A stretch of 64,000 nt of DNA. Origin: Actinomyces urinae. GTDB lineage: Bacteria; Actinomycetota; Actinomycetes; Actinomycetales; Actinomycetaceae. The translations under genes were made by a program, and so were the position numbers. The stretch covers positions 682,001-746,000 of the forward strand of contig NZ_LT632547.1 of assembly GCF_900119695.1 (NCBI RefSeq), in the 5' to 3' direction. A model generated the notes under the pieces. That model was not told the origin of the DNA and made no database searches. It saw only the letters and a list, made by a program, of their open reading frames with translations. Shown piece by piece: positions 34,452 to 43,629 of the stretch (its first letter is position 1; the number at the start of each line of letters is the position of its first letter).

Positions 34452-35519
34452 GTGAGTTCTCAGATTTCCCCTCTCGTTCTTGCCGCACACGCAACTGCAG
34501 CAATACCCGGCCTGAAGATTGTTGGTTTGACGGAGCCGTACGACAATGACGGATCGATGGCACGCCAGGGCGTGGTTGACACGCAGGGTAATCGTTGGGT
34601 GATTTGCACGCCTTTGACTGACCAGGCTGGGGCAGATATCCAAGCCCAATCAACACTGCTTCGTATTCTGCACCGCTCTTACGAGAAGGGATTTTTGCCG
34701 TTCGATGCTCCTGTTCCCGTGGCAAACAAGAACAGTGCAGACGTGCGCGTGATCGTGCACGCTCAAATGCGAGGCAAGCCGGGTACTTGGGAAGACATGG
34801 AAGACTCCCAAATGCTTGTGCGTTCCATGGCTAAATCCATCGCGGCCCTGCACAACCTGCCTGCCGAAGCGATTGAGTTCACTGGGTTGCCCGTTTATTC
34901 AGCCGCAGAGGTGCAAGCACGGCTACGGCGCCTACTTGAGGAGGGCGTGGCGGCCAGCACGCTACCCGCAAATCTGTTTGAGCGCTGGGACAGCGCACTT
35001 GGCGATGAGAGCTTGTTCCGGTTTGAGTGCGTCCCCGTGCATGGAGATTTGGGGCCAGATTCCTTCCTCTGTTCGGCAAACACGGTGTCTTCCGTCTCCG
35101 CATTCGCTTCAGCTCATCTGGGTGATCCGGCTGAGGACCTGGCGTGGATCCTGTCTGCATCTGCGCAGATGCAGGACGAGTTCTTGACTGCATACCGTGA
35201 TTCGCGCAAGGGCGAGTCTGACCTGCATATTTTGACGCGCGCAAGCCTGTGGGCAGAACTTGCCCTATTGCGGTGGCTGTTGCACGGCAAGCGGACCGGC
35301 GATGAGGCTGTGATTGATGACGCCAAGCAGATGCTGAAGGATTTAGCGAACGAAGTTGGCGATGACGCTCTGGTGCCGGGGCACACTCATGGCTCTGAGG
35401 AGGATGCTCCGTTCGACCTGCGGGTAATTGACGAGGTGTTGCCAAATCCCACGCAGGTCGATCCGAACGCTCCTACGGTTAATCTCAGCGCTGTTTTGAA
35501 TCGCGAGGATGAGGACTAA
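34452..35519 (+). CDS. Aminoglycoside-phosphotransferase-fold protein
   Basis: A 355-residue protein with the APH/choline-kinase fold. The catalytic loop is CVPVHGDLGPDSFLC (HGDxxxxN-like, with Ser in place of the usual Asn after GD). The metal motif DFE/IDW is less clear and may be AHLGDPAEDLAWIL. N-terminal lobe residues are weakly conserved. A protein of this type beside adnAB is, as I recall, common in actinobacteria. It starts with GTG and no ribosome site. Its last 35 bases overlap the 3' end of adnB on the other strand. The substrate is unknown. Confidence 0.7.
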   Translation: MSSQISPLVLAAHATAAIPGLKIVGLTEPYDNDGSMARQGVVDTQGNRWVICTPLTDQAGADIQAQSTLLRILHRSYEKGFLPFDAPVPVANKNSADVRVIVHAQMRGKPGTWEDMEDSQMLVRSMAKSIAALHNLPAEAIEFTGLPVYSAAEVQARLRRLLEEGVAASTLPANLFERWDSALGDESLFRFECVPVHGDLGPDSFLCSANTVSSVSAFASAHLGDPAEDLAWILSASAQMQDEFLTAYRDSRKGESDLHILTRASLWAELALLRWLLHGKRTGDEAVIDDAKQMLKDLANEVGDDALVPGHTHGSEEDAPFDLRVIDEVLPNPTQVDPNAPTVNLSAVLNREDED

Positions 35520-38500
35520 AACTGTTTACAAACTGGTCCCACTGCTGCTCGAAGTTGTAATCTCCGAGGAGTTTTTCCAGGTCCTCTAGACGAAGTATTC
35601 GCTCGCACGGGGGCGTGTCTACACCCCCGAGGAATACCAGAACAGCATCTACTTGCGACTGGTCTACGCCCTTTTGTTTAGCCAGAGCTCGCCGATAGAT
35701 CTCTAGCTGCGTGGCGTATTGACGCAGGTACGGGTTTTCAGCACCTAGTTTGGGGGGAGCACCGGTCTTCCAGTCAAGGACCACCCATTCGTCATTGCGG
35801 TTAAGGACCGCGTCGTAACGACCACGGATAGTTATCCCACTCTTAGTGTAGGCAAAGTCCGCTTCAACGGAGTGAACGCCTTCAGGGTTGCTGCCTAGCA
35901 CTTCCTTGGCACGCTTAGCGAGTTGCTCGAGTAGCTTTTTCTCAGCTCCAGTCAGACTTTGCGTATCACCACTTTCGCCGCTGTCTGCTACCGAATCGGT
36001 ATCTGTTAGCGGCTTGTTAGTTGAGGGCTCAAGGGCATCGTCAAGTTGACCTGCTTTGGCCAGCCACCGCTCCGCCCAGTTGTGGAACACTGTGCCGATT
36101 TGGGCGGCTTTGCTGGGTTCGTGTGGGATGGGCCGGCGAACCTGCATCGCGTAGCTCTCAGGATCGTCCAGTAGTCCAAACGCTTGTGTGGCATTCAGCC
36201 GGTCTATCTCGATCACAGTAGCCGGAGTGTGAGGGCTATCTTGTCGCTCTATTGCGTCTTGCACTGAGTGAACAAGTGTTGCAATTTCACCGTTATTATC
36301 CCCCGCTGCGCTTTCGTGTTCAGTTTTTAATAGATCATCAATCAGCGCATCAAAATCGGTGCTGTCATCTGACTCGTGATCGTAGGTCTCCATAGCCCGA
36401 ATCACAGCTTGTGCCGCACCCGTCATGAGCTGCCGCGATTTAGAAGGCATGACCGGGAAGACAGCGGGGTCTATAACGCTGTCTTCTGGCTCAGTGGCGT
36501 CTTCTAGCTTCAACACCACCGGCTGCGGGATCTCCTCTCCAGTCTCAACTGCTAGGTCTTCTGCAGTAACTGGAATGGCTAATGGCTCTAAAGCTGCGGA
36601 TTTACCCTGCACCATTTGCATGAGGTAACGCGAAGGCGCCAACTGGGTTTGACCGGCATACCAGGCGCCTGACAACACGAGTTCATCTGACGCTCGTGTC
36701 CATGCCACATACGCGAGCCGGCGAGCTTCAGCTAAATCATGCAGGCTAAGTTGCAGACGATACTCATCAAAGACGTCCTTTAACCCAACAACATCTAGGC
36801 CTGTCATTTCGGGGAGGGCAGGCAAGATGACTTTGCCCTCATGAGTGCTATCGAGCCGCAGATTGTACGGGATCTCTCCCAGCTCTGATGTCCAGCCACT
36901 TGATGGTTGGATAGCGGGTAGCGGCCCCTTTAAATCAACAGTTTGTTTGAGCGCGGAATTACGAGCATCGACAACGCCCGGGAAATCCGATTCTGTCAGG
37001 CCAACCACTACGACCTTGTCCCATTCCAGACCTTTCGCCTGGTGAATGGTCAGCATTAGGACCACTCCATCATCGGGTTCGCTAACCGGGGCTTCCAATC
37101 TCTCCTCTGTCTCGAGCGTTGTGTCGATCCATTCCAAGAAGTTTTTCACTGAAGCATACGGAGTTTCGGCCTCGTAATTGGCAGCGAAATCAATGAACGC
37201 GTCTATCGCGACTTCACCCTGGTTGTCGAACGGATCAGCCGCAATGTCGAGGTCAAGATCGAAAATCCTAACCACCTTCGAGATGAGTGTGGTTATACCG
37301 GTGTCCATGTGTTCGCGGGCAAGGTCGAGGCGCCGAGCTAGAAGACTCACTCGACTATGCGCTTCAGAACTAAACCCTTGTCCGCCTCGCTTTTTCCACC
37401 CAACCTTTGGAGGTGTCAAAACAGCGTCAAGCAGAAATTCAACGCGCAGATCCGCACCTGCTTCCGGTTTATCAGTCTTGGCCCCCGCTTTGTCCACGTC
37501 ACTAACAGTGGTGTCGTGATCTCCGGCATCAGATATTCGCTGTTTGCCTAGTTCTCTAGCCCAGTCCCACAAGACTTTTATATCCGCGGCAGACAGGTCA
37601 AGATTTGCAATCAGGCGCATCACGGCGGCACCATCATCAGGCACTGCGAGGGCACGCATGACCGCAACAATGTCAGTTACCGCAGGCTCGGTTAGAAGGC
37701 CCCCGACACCCACAATCCGCGCGTTTACCCCCAGGTTTTGAAGCTGGGCAAAAAGAGGCGCAAAGAACTTTCGTTTACGCGACAAGATAGCAATCGATGG
37801 TTGTTTCTGACCGGCCGGCACGTTCTTCTGCCAGCGTTTAATGAGACGCGCAACCAGTTCGAACTCCTCGTCGCGCGTGGATGGGAACATGTACTTCACT
37901 ACGCCGCGCCCCGGGTGTTTTGGATTGGCACGCAGGCTTCGCATTTCGATTTGGCTTGCCAAATCCATGTGCGCAAAGGCTTCTTCTCGCGCTTCGGTTT
38001 CAACCTTGTCGGCACTAGAAACCACGTTTGCGGCTTCCAAAATGGCAGGCCAGTTACGCCACGCATCGCGAAGCTCAAGTACCCCGCCTCGGCCCTGCGT
38101 GTCAAAATATGGAAGGAACATTGAAAGCGAAGCCGCTGATGCTCCGCGCCAACCATAAATTGCCTGGTTTGGGTCTCCAACCGCGGTAACTGCCGTGTCT
38201 TTAAACAGGGTGGAGAACAGTTGGATCTGGCCAACCGAAGTGTCTTGGAATTCATCCAACAAAACCGCGCGGTATTGGTCGCGCAGTTCAGTAACGATTG
38301 CCGAGTTCGCTTCAATGATTTGGCGGGCCAAAGCCAGCTGATCGGTGAAATCAATCAAATCATGTTCGCGCTTGTAATCCCAGTATCGCTGCACCAACGG
38401 CATCAGTAGCGCTTTATCCTCCATGCGCGCTACAAAGCTCTTTGCCCGCGCAGGTAAAGCCTTGCGCGTATGTCCCGTGGGCCCCACTCCAGGACCCGCG

Positions 38501-39111
38501 GCCTTGATTGACGCTACTACACGTTCAAATTCTCGTGCTGCTCTTGCAGGAGCAATCTGGTGTTCAGTGAGGCTTTGAGAAAGAGACAGTATGGCGTCTC
38601 GCATGGTTGCAAGCTTCGCATCCTGTGGCAGCGGCCCTGTGTATTCCTGTAATAGACGCTCAACCACCTGCCAGGCTCTGGCTTCGCTAAGTTGGATGAC
38701 GGATGGGCTCACACCAATTTGGAGTCCATATTCGCTAACCAGGTTTGTAGCAAACGCGTTGTATGTAGCGACCGTTGGTTCTAGTCCAATAGTGTCCGTG
38801 TTACCAAGTAGTCCTGCTTTGCGCATCAGGTCGAGCTGGCGAAGAATCCGCTCGGTAAAGTTAGCGGTTGCTTTACGCGTGAAAGTGAGGCCAAGAATTG
38901 AATCAGGCTCAAGGCCGTCACGATACATGAGGTAGAGGGCACGCAGGGACATCACCTCGGTTTTTCCAGACCCGGCGCCGGCAACCACGAGAGTGGGAAC
39001 GCTGTCAGCTTCAACTACTTTGGCCTGGTCCGGCGAAAGCATGATCTTCTTCTGTCCCGGTTCAAGCTGGGCATTAAGAGTTTCTACAAACTCCATTGCG
39101 TTGAGTGTCAC
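35485..39111 (-). CDS. adnB: AdnB-type UvrD helicase-nuclease subunit
   Basis: A 1208-residue SF1A helicase with C-terminal RecB-like nuclease. Motor motifs: Walker A GAGSGKT (45-51), TFTRKATANF (Ia), LLDEFQDTSVGQ (II), VGDPNQAIYGWRGA (III), VMLTIHQAKGLEWDKVVVVGL (V) and RRLAYVAWTRASDEL (VI), all intact. The nuclease core is GRYDAVLNRNDEWVVLDWKTG, with Asp and Lys of the PD-(D/E)xK fold, and an upstream HNW. It pairs with AdnA to resect double-strand breaks for recombination. Its GTG start shares one base with the adnA stop (TAGTG), so translation is coupled. It is longer than I recall for mycobacterial AdnB. Confidence 0.88.
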   Translation of the reverse strand: MTLNAMEFVETLNAQLEPGQKKIMLSPDQAKVVEADSVPTLVVAGAGSGKTEVMSLRALYLMYRDGLEPDSILGLTFTRKATANFTERILRQLDLMRKAGLLGNTDTIGLEPTVATYNAFATNLVSEYGLQIGVSPSVIQLSEARAWQVVERLLQEYTGPLPQDAKLATMRDAILSLSQSLTEHQIAPARAAREFERVVASIKAAGPGVGPTGHTRKALPARAKSFVARMEDKALLMPLVQRYWDYKREHDLIDFTDQLALARQIIEANSAIVTELRDQYRAVLLDEFQDTSVGQIQLFSTLFKDTAVTAVGDPNQAIYGWRGASAASLSMFLPYFDTQGRGGVLELRDAWRNWPAILEAANVVSSADKVETEAREEAFAHMDLASQIEMRSLRANPKHPGRGVVKYMFPSTRDEEFELVARLIKRWQKNVPAGQKQPSIAILSRKRKFFAPLFAQLQNLGVNARIVGVGGLLTEPAVTDIVAVMRALAVPDDGAAVMRLIANLDLSAADIKVLWDWARELGKQRISDAGDHDTTVSDVDKAGAKTDKPEAGADLRVEFLLDAVLTPPKVGWKKRGGQGFSSEAHSRVSLLARRLDLAREHMDTGITTLISKVVRIFDLDLDIAADPFDNQGEVAIDAFIDFAANYEAETPYASVKNFLEWIDTTLETEERLEAPVSEPDDGVVLMLTIHQAKGLEWDKVVVVGLTESDFPGVVDARNSALKQTVDLKGPLPAIQPSSGWTSELGEIPYNLRLDSTHEGKVILPALPEMTGLDVVGLKDVFDEYRLQLSLHDLAEARRLAYVAWTRASDELVLSGAWYAGQTQLAPSRYLMQMVQGKSAALEPLAIPVTAEDLAVETGEEIPQPVVLKLEDATEPEDSVIDPAVFPVMPSKSRQLMTGAAQAVIRAMETYDHESDDSTDFDALIDDLLKTEHESAAGDNNGEIATLVHSVQDAIERQDSPHTPATVIEIDRLNATQAFGLLDDPESYAMQVRRPIPHEPSKAAQIGTVFHNWAERWLAKAGQLDDALEPSTNKPLTDTDSVADSGESGDTQSLTGAEKKLLEQLAKRAKEVLGSNPEGVHSVEADFAYTKSGITIRGRYDAVLNRNDEWVVLDWKTGAPPKLGAENPYLRQYATQLEIYRRALAKQKGVDQSQVDAVLVFLGGVDTPPCERILRLEDLEKLLGDYNFEQQWDQFVNSFSPHPRDSKQR

Positions 39112-42100
39112 TACAGGGTCCTCCTTCCTTCATCTTGGGCTGGGCAAATGTTCTTCACCGGACAACTTCGACATATATTCGCATTCGGTGTTGCTAGGAA
39201 GGTATTTCCTGCCGCTATTTCCGCAGCAAGTTTTATGGCCTCTGCCAGTTGCTCTCGCTGGTCTGAAGCGGCCGGATCGCTATCCTTACGTTCGCCCTCG
39301 TTAAAGAGAGAATCTTGGATGTACTTGTCTGGAGATTTTTCCCTAAGTGCTAGTAAACGAGCCTTTTGCACATTCTCACCGCGAGCATTCAGCGCGAACT
39401 GATAAGCCGCTAATTGCAAATGATTCTGTGTTTCTTTTTGTGATGGGACTCTGCCCGTCTTGATGTCTGTAACGACGACACCATCTTCGGTATGTTCGAG
39501 CCTGTCGATTCGGCCCGCGATGCGCAGTTTAGTTCCATCAATATCAACAACTTGCGCAAACGGGTGCTCGATGTCGACCGTCTTGCCCTTCCAAGCTGCG
39601 AGGTATTCGGCAAGCTTCTTGACCTTCTCCAATGTGCTTTCATATTCAGCCATGCCGAGGGAAGTCTCTCGGTCGAAATACTCGTCGTCCCACAGCTCAT
39701 CCAAGTGCGATTTAAGCTCTTCAAAGTCGGCTTCGGGCCATTCCTCTGCCAGTTTATGGACCAAATTGCCTGTCAAGATAGCCTCACCTGCAGGCACTGA
39801 ACCACCGTGGCGCGTCAAGAACCATTTGGCAGGACAATCAATCAGAGTTTCAATTTGCGAGGGCGAAAGCGTAACCATCTGCTTAGACTCATCTGCCGCG
39901 GGAGTGAGCCCACCAATACCATTCCACACGCGCGGATTGGCCTGGTCTACGCCCGCTAAGGCAAGCAGTGCGAGGAGCTTTGCATAAAGCTGTGCGCCAT
40001 CTTCTTCTAGACGTTGCGCCAGCTTCTGGCGCAGCGCACCCACCAGTGAGCGCGTATCGATACCTGGAGGCACCGGGGTTACCGGCAGATGGTATCCGTC
40101 AATCAGAGGGGTTCCTATCCATTTAGCTAGGCGGTAGACGAATTGAGAGGGAACGTCATCCTCATTTTGCACTGCGGATACGTGCAAGGCGGATTTGGCT
40201 CTTGAGACAGCCGCTGCGAGCTGGCGATACTCCTCGGTTAACGTAGCCTTCCTTCGCGCCCGCCCGGTATTCCACGATTCTTGATTTGCCCACTCCTGTG
40301 GGCTGAGGGAACGCAACTGCGCGATGTCACCAGCCTGACTCAGCTGGTCGCGAAAAGCTAAGTTCGGCCAAGTCCCATCTTGCATTGAGGCCAAGTACAC
40401 TACGTCCCACTCCTGCCCCACGGCCTCAGATACGGTCAAGATCTGCACGCCGATTGGCCGCTTGCCGGTCTGCGCAAGAGTGTCGGTGGGCAAGCGCTGC
40501 GAAAGAAGCTCACTAGCAAATTGTTCTGCACCCGCTCCCGGATTGCGCTGCTGCCACACGTCCGCGCTTCTAAACAGCGACACGACGGCGTCCAAGCGTT
40601 CATCGAACACAGCCGAGTCAGTACCCGACCGAATAGCGCACTGGCGCCAATCCTCGGCGACACCAGCGAGTTTCCAAAGCTCCCACAGCGCAATCTGCGG
40701 ACTTTCAGCGCGGACCTTGCGTCCAAGTTTTAGCAGGTTGAATGCCTTTGTGACATCATCAAGTACTTCTGCCAGGCCAACCTTGCGGGCGTGTTCCTTC
40801 AGTGCCTGAACTTCGGGACTATCAGAAGCTAAGTCCTCACACATTTGTAGAACGGACTTTACATCCGCATCAATACGCGCCCGGTACACGTCGCTTAGTT
40901 TGCGTAGCTTGGCTGTATGAGCGTTTACTAGTGAGCTTCTAAGTAGCCGGTCAAAAAGCTCGGAATCAGTGGGGCCAAACGGATCTGAGCTGAGCAGCAA
41001 AAGCAAGATCGATGTGGTCTGATTTGCCCCATATACTGTTGCGCGGCTGCGGAAGGTGCTCTCGATACCATTACGCATCAAGCTGGAATGCAGGCGCTTC
41101 ACATCCGCACTATTGCGAGTAATGATGACTTGCCGATCCAGTGGCACGAGCCTGCTGATACCTGGGCCACGGCCCAATTGATAGCGCATAATCATGCGGG
41201 CAATTGCATTGGCCTCCTGCGCAGCAGAACCATAGGTATTAACCGAAAGGCCAGAGCTATCCTCACTGGAATCAACCGCGCCCATTAGGCGATGGCGCGC
41301 ATCATGGCGGACAGTGGTCTGCTCCGAAACCCGTTGCACGACGGCTCTGAGCGCTTGGTTTCCTCTGTGCGTAGGTCCAAGGTAAAAGTGTTCTGCCCCT
41401 AGCCGAGCCGCAAATTGACCATCCAAATGCGGCTCACCACCGCGATACACCGAGACAGCAACATCAGAATCTGCGGTCACCACAACCCGTGTTCCCGCCC
41501 CGTGCAGAGCTTCGAGCAAGCTCAGCGTTGCCCGCGTGCAGTCTTGCAGGTCATCAACCACTACCGCCGTGGGGGCATCCAGATTGGCCACCACTGCCTC
41601 ACTGCCAGCGTCCTCTTGCCAACGAGTAATTATCTGCGCGGCCAGCTCTTGCAGTTCGGTAGATTCAAAGCGCCTGGCCTCATCACCAGACTCGCGCTCC
41701 GCTTGCTCCTGCCAGATCTGCATGAGACGCCCCGTAGCAACCCAAATTCCGCGCTCTAAATCGCGGCCCACGCTCTCTAGTTGGTGACCGTCCCAGCCGG
41801 CCTCACGTGCCCTGGCCATGAGGTTGCGAATCTGCATGCGAAACTCTGGCATCCCCAAAGCCTCATTCAAAGATTCTGGCCACTCCACCAGCTGCGCTTC
41901 GATAGCTTCGGCCAGTGCCAAGTCTTCCTGCGCACCCGTCAGTAACTGCGGGGCCGGCAGTGGGTCCTTGCGTTCTACATACCACTTCGAGACGAACGAA
42001 TACGCGAGTGCAACCGGTGTGCGCACAGGCCGCACAATTCCAGGTAGAGCATGCTCCCCCGCGCTTTGCAACAGATCTGCGCGCAATCTGTCCGGTGCCA

Positions 42101-42323
42101 GAATAAACACATCACCGCCCAACTGTTCACGCAACTGGTGCGCAACTTCGAGAGCCACTGACGTGCGGCCAGAGCCTGGGCAACCGCGGATAACTGCCGG
42201 CCCGTCATGGCTGACCACTTGATGAGCCACTTCTGCGTTCGCTCGGTCAAGCACTCCGAAATCGGCGGGGCGGCCAAGAGCAAGCCGCACCTCGCCACGA
42301 GTTTGCGCGTGATTTGTTGTCAT
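39111..42323 (-). CDS. adnA: AdnA-type helicase-nuclease subunit with degenerate ATPase motifs
   Basis: A 1070-residue partner of AdnB. The N-terminal motor has a Walker A reading GCPGSGRTS, with Arg53 where the ATP-binding Lys should be, and motif II reads VVVDDLQDC instead of DEFQD. It is therefore probably a weak or dead ATPase. The nuclease domain is intact: NLVHKLAEEW, RIAGRIDRLE and VVTDIKTGR. Four cysteines fit an AddB-like Fe-S staple (LIDCPAKWF plus CRSCPVKNICP). It starts at ATG 42323; codons further upstream do not look like AdnA. It precedes adnB with a 1-base overlap. Role: structural and nuclease half of the break-resection machine. Confidence 0.87.
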   Translation of the reverse strand: MTTNHAQTRGEVRLALGRPADFGVLDRANAEVAHQVVSHDGPAVIRGCPGSGRTSVALEVAHQLREQLGGDVFILAPDRLRADLLQSAGEHALPGIVRPVRTPVALAYSFVSKWYVERKDPLPAPQLLTGAQEDLALAEAIEAQLVEWPESLNEALGMPEFRMQIRNLMARAREAGWDGHQLESVGRDLERGIWVATGRLMQIWQEQAERESGDEARRFESTELQELAAQIITRWQEDAGSEAVVANLDAPTAVVVDDLQDCTRATLSLLEALHGAGTRVVVTADSDVAVSVYRGGEPHLDGQFAARLGAEHFYLGPTHRGNQALRAVVQRVSEQTTVRHDARHRLMGAVDSSEDSSGLSVNTYGSAAQEANAIARMIMRYQLGRGPGISRLVPLDRQVIITRNSADVKRLHSSLMRNGIESTFRSRATVYGANQTTSILLLLLSSDPFGPTDSELFDRLLRSSLVNAHTAKLRKLSDVYRARIDADVKSVLQMCEDLASDSPEVQALKEHARKVGLAEVLDDVTKAFNLLKLGRKVRAESPQIALWELWKLAGVAEDWRQCAIRSGTDSAVFDERLDAVVSLFRSADVWQQRNPGAGAEQFASELLSQRLPTDTLAQTGKRPIGVQILTVSEAVGQEWDVVYLASMQDGTWPNLAFRDQLSQAGDIAQLRSLSPQEWANQESWNTGRARRKATLTEEYRQLAAAVSRAKSALHVSAVQNEDDVPSQFVYRLAKWIGTPLIDGYHLPVTPVPPGIDTRSLVGALRQKLAQRLEEDGAQLYAKLLALLALAGVDQANPRVWNGIGGLTPAADESKQMVTLSPSQIETLIDCPAKWFLTRHGGSVPAGEAILTGNLVHKLAEEWPEADFEELKSHLDELWDDEYFDRETSLGMAEYESTLEKVKKLAEYLAAWKGKTVDIEHPFAQVVDIDGTKLRIAGRIDRLEHTEDGVVVTDIKTGRVPSQKETQNHLQLAAYQFALNARGENVQKARLLALREKSPDKYIQDSLFNEGERKDSDPAASDQREQLAEAIKLAAEIAAGNTFLATPNANICRSCPVKNICPAQDEGRRTL

Positions 42324-42430
42324 GGTTGTATTCCACCACAGGGGTCGGACAAAAGTTTTGAAAGCGTGCTCGCGCATCGCGAAAGCGCCTGGTTTTGCCT
42401 ACGATAGGAACAAACGAAGATAGGAAAACT

Positions 42431-42652
42431 ATGATCATTCAGATTGGGATTACCGGCGTTACACGCGAGCTCTCTTTCGAAGTGAAGATGAGTGAAGACG
42501 AACTGTTCGGCAAGGTTCGCGAAGCGCTAGATGGGAAAACGAACCTTGAGTTCACCGACGCAAAAGAACGCCGCGTCATCATTCCAAGCGACAAGCTCGG
42601 TTACGTCCTCGTAGCTGAATCCAAGCGCGGACCGGTGGGCTTCACCGTTTAA
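42431..42652 (+). CDS. DUF3107 small protein
   Basis: A 73-residue protein (MIIQIGITGVTRELSFEVKMSEDEL...VIIPSDKLGYVLVAE) of the DUF3107 family. It is found in actinobacteria next to the helicase genes seen here (Rv3208A/TB9.4 in my memory). It is probably a small alpha/beta fold; no function is established. It starts at ATG 42431 with ATAGGAAA upstream. A TACGAT hexamer at about 42399 may be the -10. Confidence 0.85.
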   Translation: MIIQIGITGVTRELSFEVKMSEDELFGKVREALDGKTNLEFTDAKERRVIIPSDKLGYVLVAESKRGPVGFTV

Positions 42653-42660
42653 CCACGCCA

Positions 42661-42703
42661 ATCAAGAACGGTCGGACCAAAGCGAGGTCCGACCGTTCTT
42701 GAT
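42661..42703. terminator. Strong bidirectional terminator
   Basis: An 18-bp perfect stem runs from ATCAAGAACGGTCGGACC (42661-42678) to its complement at 42686-42703, with a 7-nt loop. It serves DUF3107 and the convergent ferritin-like gene. Confidence 0.85.
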
Positions 42704-42744
42704 GCAAGAGTTTTCACGCGCGAGGCCACCTGGCCTCCGCCCCA

Positions 42745-43404
42745 TCAGGCGTGCAAGTGCACCACAGATAGGCGCTCTTTGTGAGCCTTGGAAACACGAT
42801 CCATCAGCTCATCCGCATCGGTTCCCGAGATAATCTCGGGGTTGGTGAACAAGAACGCGCGCACAAGCGAAAGGGCCTCGCCTCCCACTCGCCTGGTCCA
42901 CAAAGACAGACGCGCCTCGAGCTGTTTATCTGCCGCAACTGCCGGCTCAAGACGTTCTCGAACCCAATCACCGTGGCCAAAATCATTTACATCTTTCGCG
43001 TATTCTTCCTGCCCCTGCAGCTCTGCAATCTCGCGTAGCGCGTCCGTGAAAATACCGATAGCAACATACGTCTTTGTCATGCGCTCCCACCACGTGGTTG
43101 GACGCAAACGCGCATCAATGTCGTCCAAAAGCCCCTCGTATGGCGCGATGGCCTCGGCAATATCTATGTCGGAGCGCTCGGCAACTTCACATACGTACTT
43201 GAAATTCTCCCACGCTTTACCCGACATGTTCGCCATGTCCACGTGCTCCCAAGCTTTTGGCGCCTGGTCACCATCCTTTGCAAGACGAGTTTGCGCCGCA
43301 ATCGCCGCGTAAGCTCCGATGCCCAACAAGTTCTTATAAGAATCGTTATTAGCGGTCAAAGTAGCCTCCAAAGCCTTAGCCCCTTCGCGAAGTTTCCATT
43401 CCAT
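42745..43404 (-). CDS. Ferritin-like-fold protein (MiaE-like/actinobacterial)
   Basis: A 219-residue all-helical protein. It carries helices with scattered acid and His residues (KAWEHVDMANMSGKAWENF, TKTYVAIGIFTDALREIAELQGQEEYAKDVNDFGHGDWVRERLE), the pattern of the ferritin-like fold family related to tRNA hydroxylase MiaE. An actinobacterial homologue sits in the same place in M. tuberculosis by my memory (Rv3210c). I see few of the canonical E-x-x-H di-iron motifs, so metal binding is uncertain. The start ATG at 43404 lacks a strong ribosome site. Confidence 0.7.
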   Translation of the reverse strand: MEWKLREGAKALEATLTANNDSYKNLLGIGAYAAIAAQTRLAKDGDQAPKAWEHVDMANMSGKAWENFKYVCEVAERSDIDIAEAIAPYEGLLDDIDARLRPTTWWERMTKTYVAIGIFTDALREIAELQGQEEYAKDVNDFGHGDWVRERLEPAVAADKQLEARLSLWTRRVGGEALSLVRAFLFTNPEIISGTDADELMDRVSKAHKERLSVVHLHA

Positions 43405-43629
43405 ACTACGTTGAGGACCTAGAAAGAAACCGGTTTGGGACGAGTTTTATACCGCAAGGCGCCGCTTAGTGATCAACAGCACTAAACGCGCGCGTCACAA
43501 AAATACTGCTACCCTGAAGAAGAACATGCCGTTCGCACCAGAATGGTTTTTGGCACGCAAAAGATTTTTCTTTAATGAATTGCGCGAGCGGTACCACACC
43601 TACTTTCACTTTGTTGACGCTCCCAGGGC
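43405..43629 (+). other. 225-bp leader upstream of the RhlE helicase
   Basis: AT-rich region with no accepted gene. An in-frame string of 60 codons at 43469-43651 lacks a convincing start. The length is enough for a long untranslated leader, as known for cold-induced DEAD-box genes in other bacteria. Confidence 0.3.
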
